This document shows, piece after piece, positions 5,351-6,481 of a stretch of 6,481 nt of DNA. Position 1 is the stretch's first letter, and every line of letters begins with the position of its first letter. The stretch comes from Fidelibacterota bacterium 46_43 (GTDB lineage: Bacteria > Fidelibacterota > Fidelibacteria > Fidelibacterales > Fidelibacteraceae), in the NCBI GenBank assembly GCA_001509335.1, contig LGGY01000035.1, forward strand, positions 1 to 6,481. The letters are read 5' to 3'. Made by a program: the position numbers and the translations under genes. The notes beneath the pieces were generated by a model. The model did not search any database, had not been told where the DNA came from, and saw only the letters and a program-made list of their open reading frames with translations.

Positions 5351-6481
5351 TCATCGGATCAGGACGGCCAAATCATCATCTGAGATGATATAATCATCCT
5401 CTGGGTTAAGGTGAATGTTAATGCGGCTTTTATCTTCCATGGAGTGTCCAGCCATCCTGAGTTTTCTTTCAATAAAGGCATCCAAATGACTGGTATCGGA
5501 TGAGAGAAAATCGGCAAAAGAAACACTCTTCTTTTCACTGACAACACCGATAAGAATCGCCTTGTCTTTTTCCCGGAAAAACCGGGACGCTTCTTTGAAT
5601 GTCTTACCCAACAACGCGGGTGGCATTTTTTCCCGGTACATGGAAGGGTTGACCTTGTGATTCATCAGCTGAAAATAGGCCTGGGGCACACCGGGCATAA
5701 GAACCGACGAAGCCAGGATAAAGCCGCTGTATTCATCACGGACGATCACTTCATCGGCATTGGCCCGTTTCAGGTGGGATCTGTTTTCGCTGTGGTTCAA
5801 GAAAGCGATGACGGGTGTTTTGGGGGAAAGGGACTTAATGGAAAGGGTGGTCAGAACCGTCTTTTCATCCGGATCCCCCTGAATATCAAAATCATTCGGA
5901 ATAATCAGCACGGAGCGGGCATCCCGGACATTGGCTCTTTCCAAGACAAATTCCTTGGTGAAATCCCCCCGGACATACTGAATATCTGCGTTCTTATACT
6001 GAAAGATAATGTTATTGACTTCTTCTTCCGGCAGCTCGTTGATCAGGACGATAGAGCACAGGTCATGATTTTCAAAGAGGGAGATGATGGATTCTATCAG
6101 ATTGATGGCCTGCTCATTCCAGCCGCAGATGATGATATGATTGGAAACGTTTACGGTAGCCAAACCTTTACCCTCCCTGATTTTTCGGGCGACAAATGCC
6201 GATGAGATAGTTGCTGTGAGCATGGAAACAAAAGTGATTCCGCCGAACATAATCAAAACTGCCACAATCCGTGGCAAACCCGGCCCGGGAACCAGATCCC
6301 CGTACCCGACGGTGGTGATGGTGACAAATGCCCACCACAGGGCTTCCTGCAGTGAGTGAAAGCTGTCACGATCCACCAGCAAAATGACCAGTGATCCCAG
6401 AAAGGGGACGGCAAGTAAACCGGTCAGGACGGGTATGTAACGCTGGTGTGCAATGTTTTTAAGTTGCCGGCGTATATTCAT
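5351..6481 (-). CDS. Two-TM potassium channel with C-terminal RCK (TrkA-N/TrkA-C) domain, MthK-like
   Basis: 376 residues if the ATG at the last base of the window (6481) is the true start; the upstream RBS cannot be seen and a longer form is possible. TM1 is about 17-36, then a pore helix and the K+ selectivity filter TVGYGD (57-62), then TM2 about 71-97. After a basic linker (VARKIREGKG) comes the RCK N-lobe: a Rossmann strand with CGWN (119-122), as in MthK-type channels rather than GxGxxG; RGDFTKEFVLERANV (171-185); and ADEVIV (242-247). The RCK C-lobe (about 285-376) ends in the usual strand (DDDLAVLIR). There is no S1-S4 voltage sensor and no fused cNMP-binding domain. It should form a tetrameric inner-membrane K+ pore gated by a cytosolic RCK ring. 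The gene for a separate cNMP-binding protein follows after 4 bases and is probably co-transcribed. Confidence 0.92.
   Translation of the reverse strand: MNIRRQLKNIAHQRYIPVLTGLLAVPFLGSLVILLVDRDSFHSLQEALWWAFVTITTVGYGDLVPGPGLPRIVAVLIMFGGITFVSMLTATISSAFVARKIREGKGLATVNVSNHIIICGWNEQAINLIESIISLFENHDLCSIVLINELPEEEVNNIIFQYKNADIQYVRGDFTKEFVLERANVRDARSVLIIPNDFDIQGDPDEKTVLTTLSIKSLSPKTPVIAFLNHSENRSHLKRANADEVIVRDEYSGFILASSVLMPGVPQAYFQLMNHKVNPSMYREKMPPALLGKTFKEASRFFREKDKAILIGVVSEKKSVSFADFLSSDTSHLDAFIERKLRMAGHSMEDKSRINIHLNPEDDYIISDDDLAVLIR

Noticed and set aside
5657..6205. Open frame on the plus strand opposite the RCK domain
   Set aside because: Antisense shadow of a well-supported channel gene, with no motifs of its own.

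Overview
The window looks like chromosomal DNA of an anaerobic, fermentative or syntrophic bacterium with roughly balanced base composition. The main evidence is a HydB-HydA pair of the trimeric NAD(P)-linked [FeFe]-hydrogenase type (HydABC/HndABCD, group A3-like). I cannot fix the phylum. Heptamer-type intergenic repeats like the ones here make me think of uncultured or FCB-type lineages, but that is only a guess.

Layout. Bases 1-1040 (+) are the 3' part of hydB, the NuoF-like flavin/NADH subunit with a C-terminal 2x[4Fe-4S] ferredoxin domain. Bases 1058-2770 (+) are a complete hydA, the catalytic H-cluster subunit. After 31 bases comes a stand-alone receiver protein (2802-3200, +). It overlaps by a GTGA junction a soluble sensor histidine kinase (3197-4687, +) built as receiver-PAS-HisKA-HATPase. 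These four genes run in one direction with short gaps and probably form one operon; a hydC/NuoE-like gene and the promoter are expected to the left of the window. A 149-bp convergent intergenic region (4688-4836) holds heptamer repeats, with NNNGAGT units on the left and inverted ACTCNNN units on the right. On the minus strand a two-TM, MthK-like K+ channel with an RCK domain (6481-5351) is followed after 4 bases by a stand-alone cyclic-nucleotide-binding-domain protein (5346-4837).

How the genes work together. HydA makes or consumes H2 at the H-cluster. HydB would exchange those electrons with NAD(H) and, in the bifurcating model, with ferredoxin. The kinase has no membrane segment, so it probably reads a cytosolic signal through PAS and passes phosphate to the single-domain receiver next door. 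The receiver domain inside the kinase appears to have lost its phosphoacceptor Asp and one Mg-binding acid. On the other strand, the channel and the soluble cNMP-binding protein look like a two-gene version of a ligand-regulated K+ channel.

Most noteworthy: the pseudo-receiver in the kinase, the channel plus detached cNMP sensor pair, the repeat array that supplies the last codons and stop of the kinase gene, and the TSCSP variant of the hydrogenase L1 motif.
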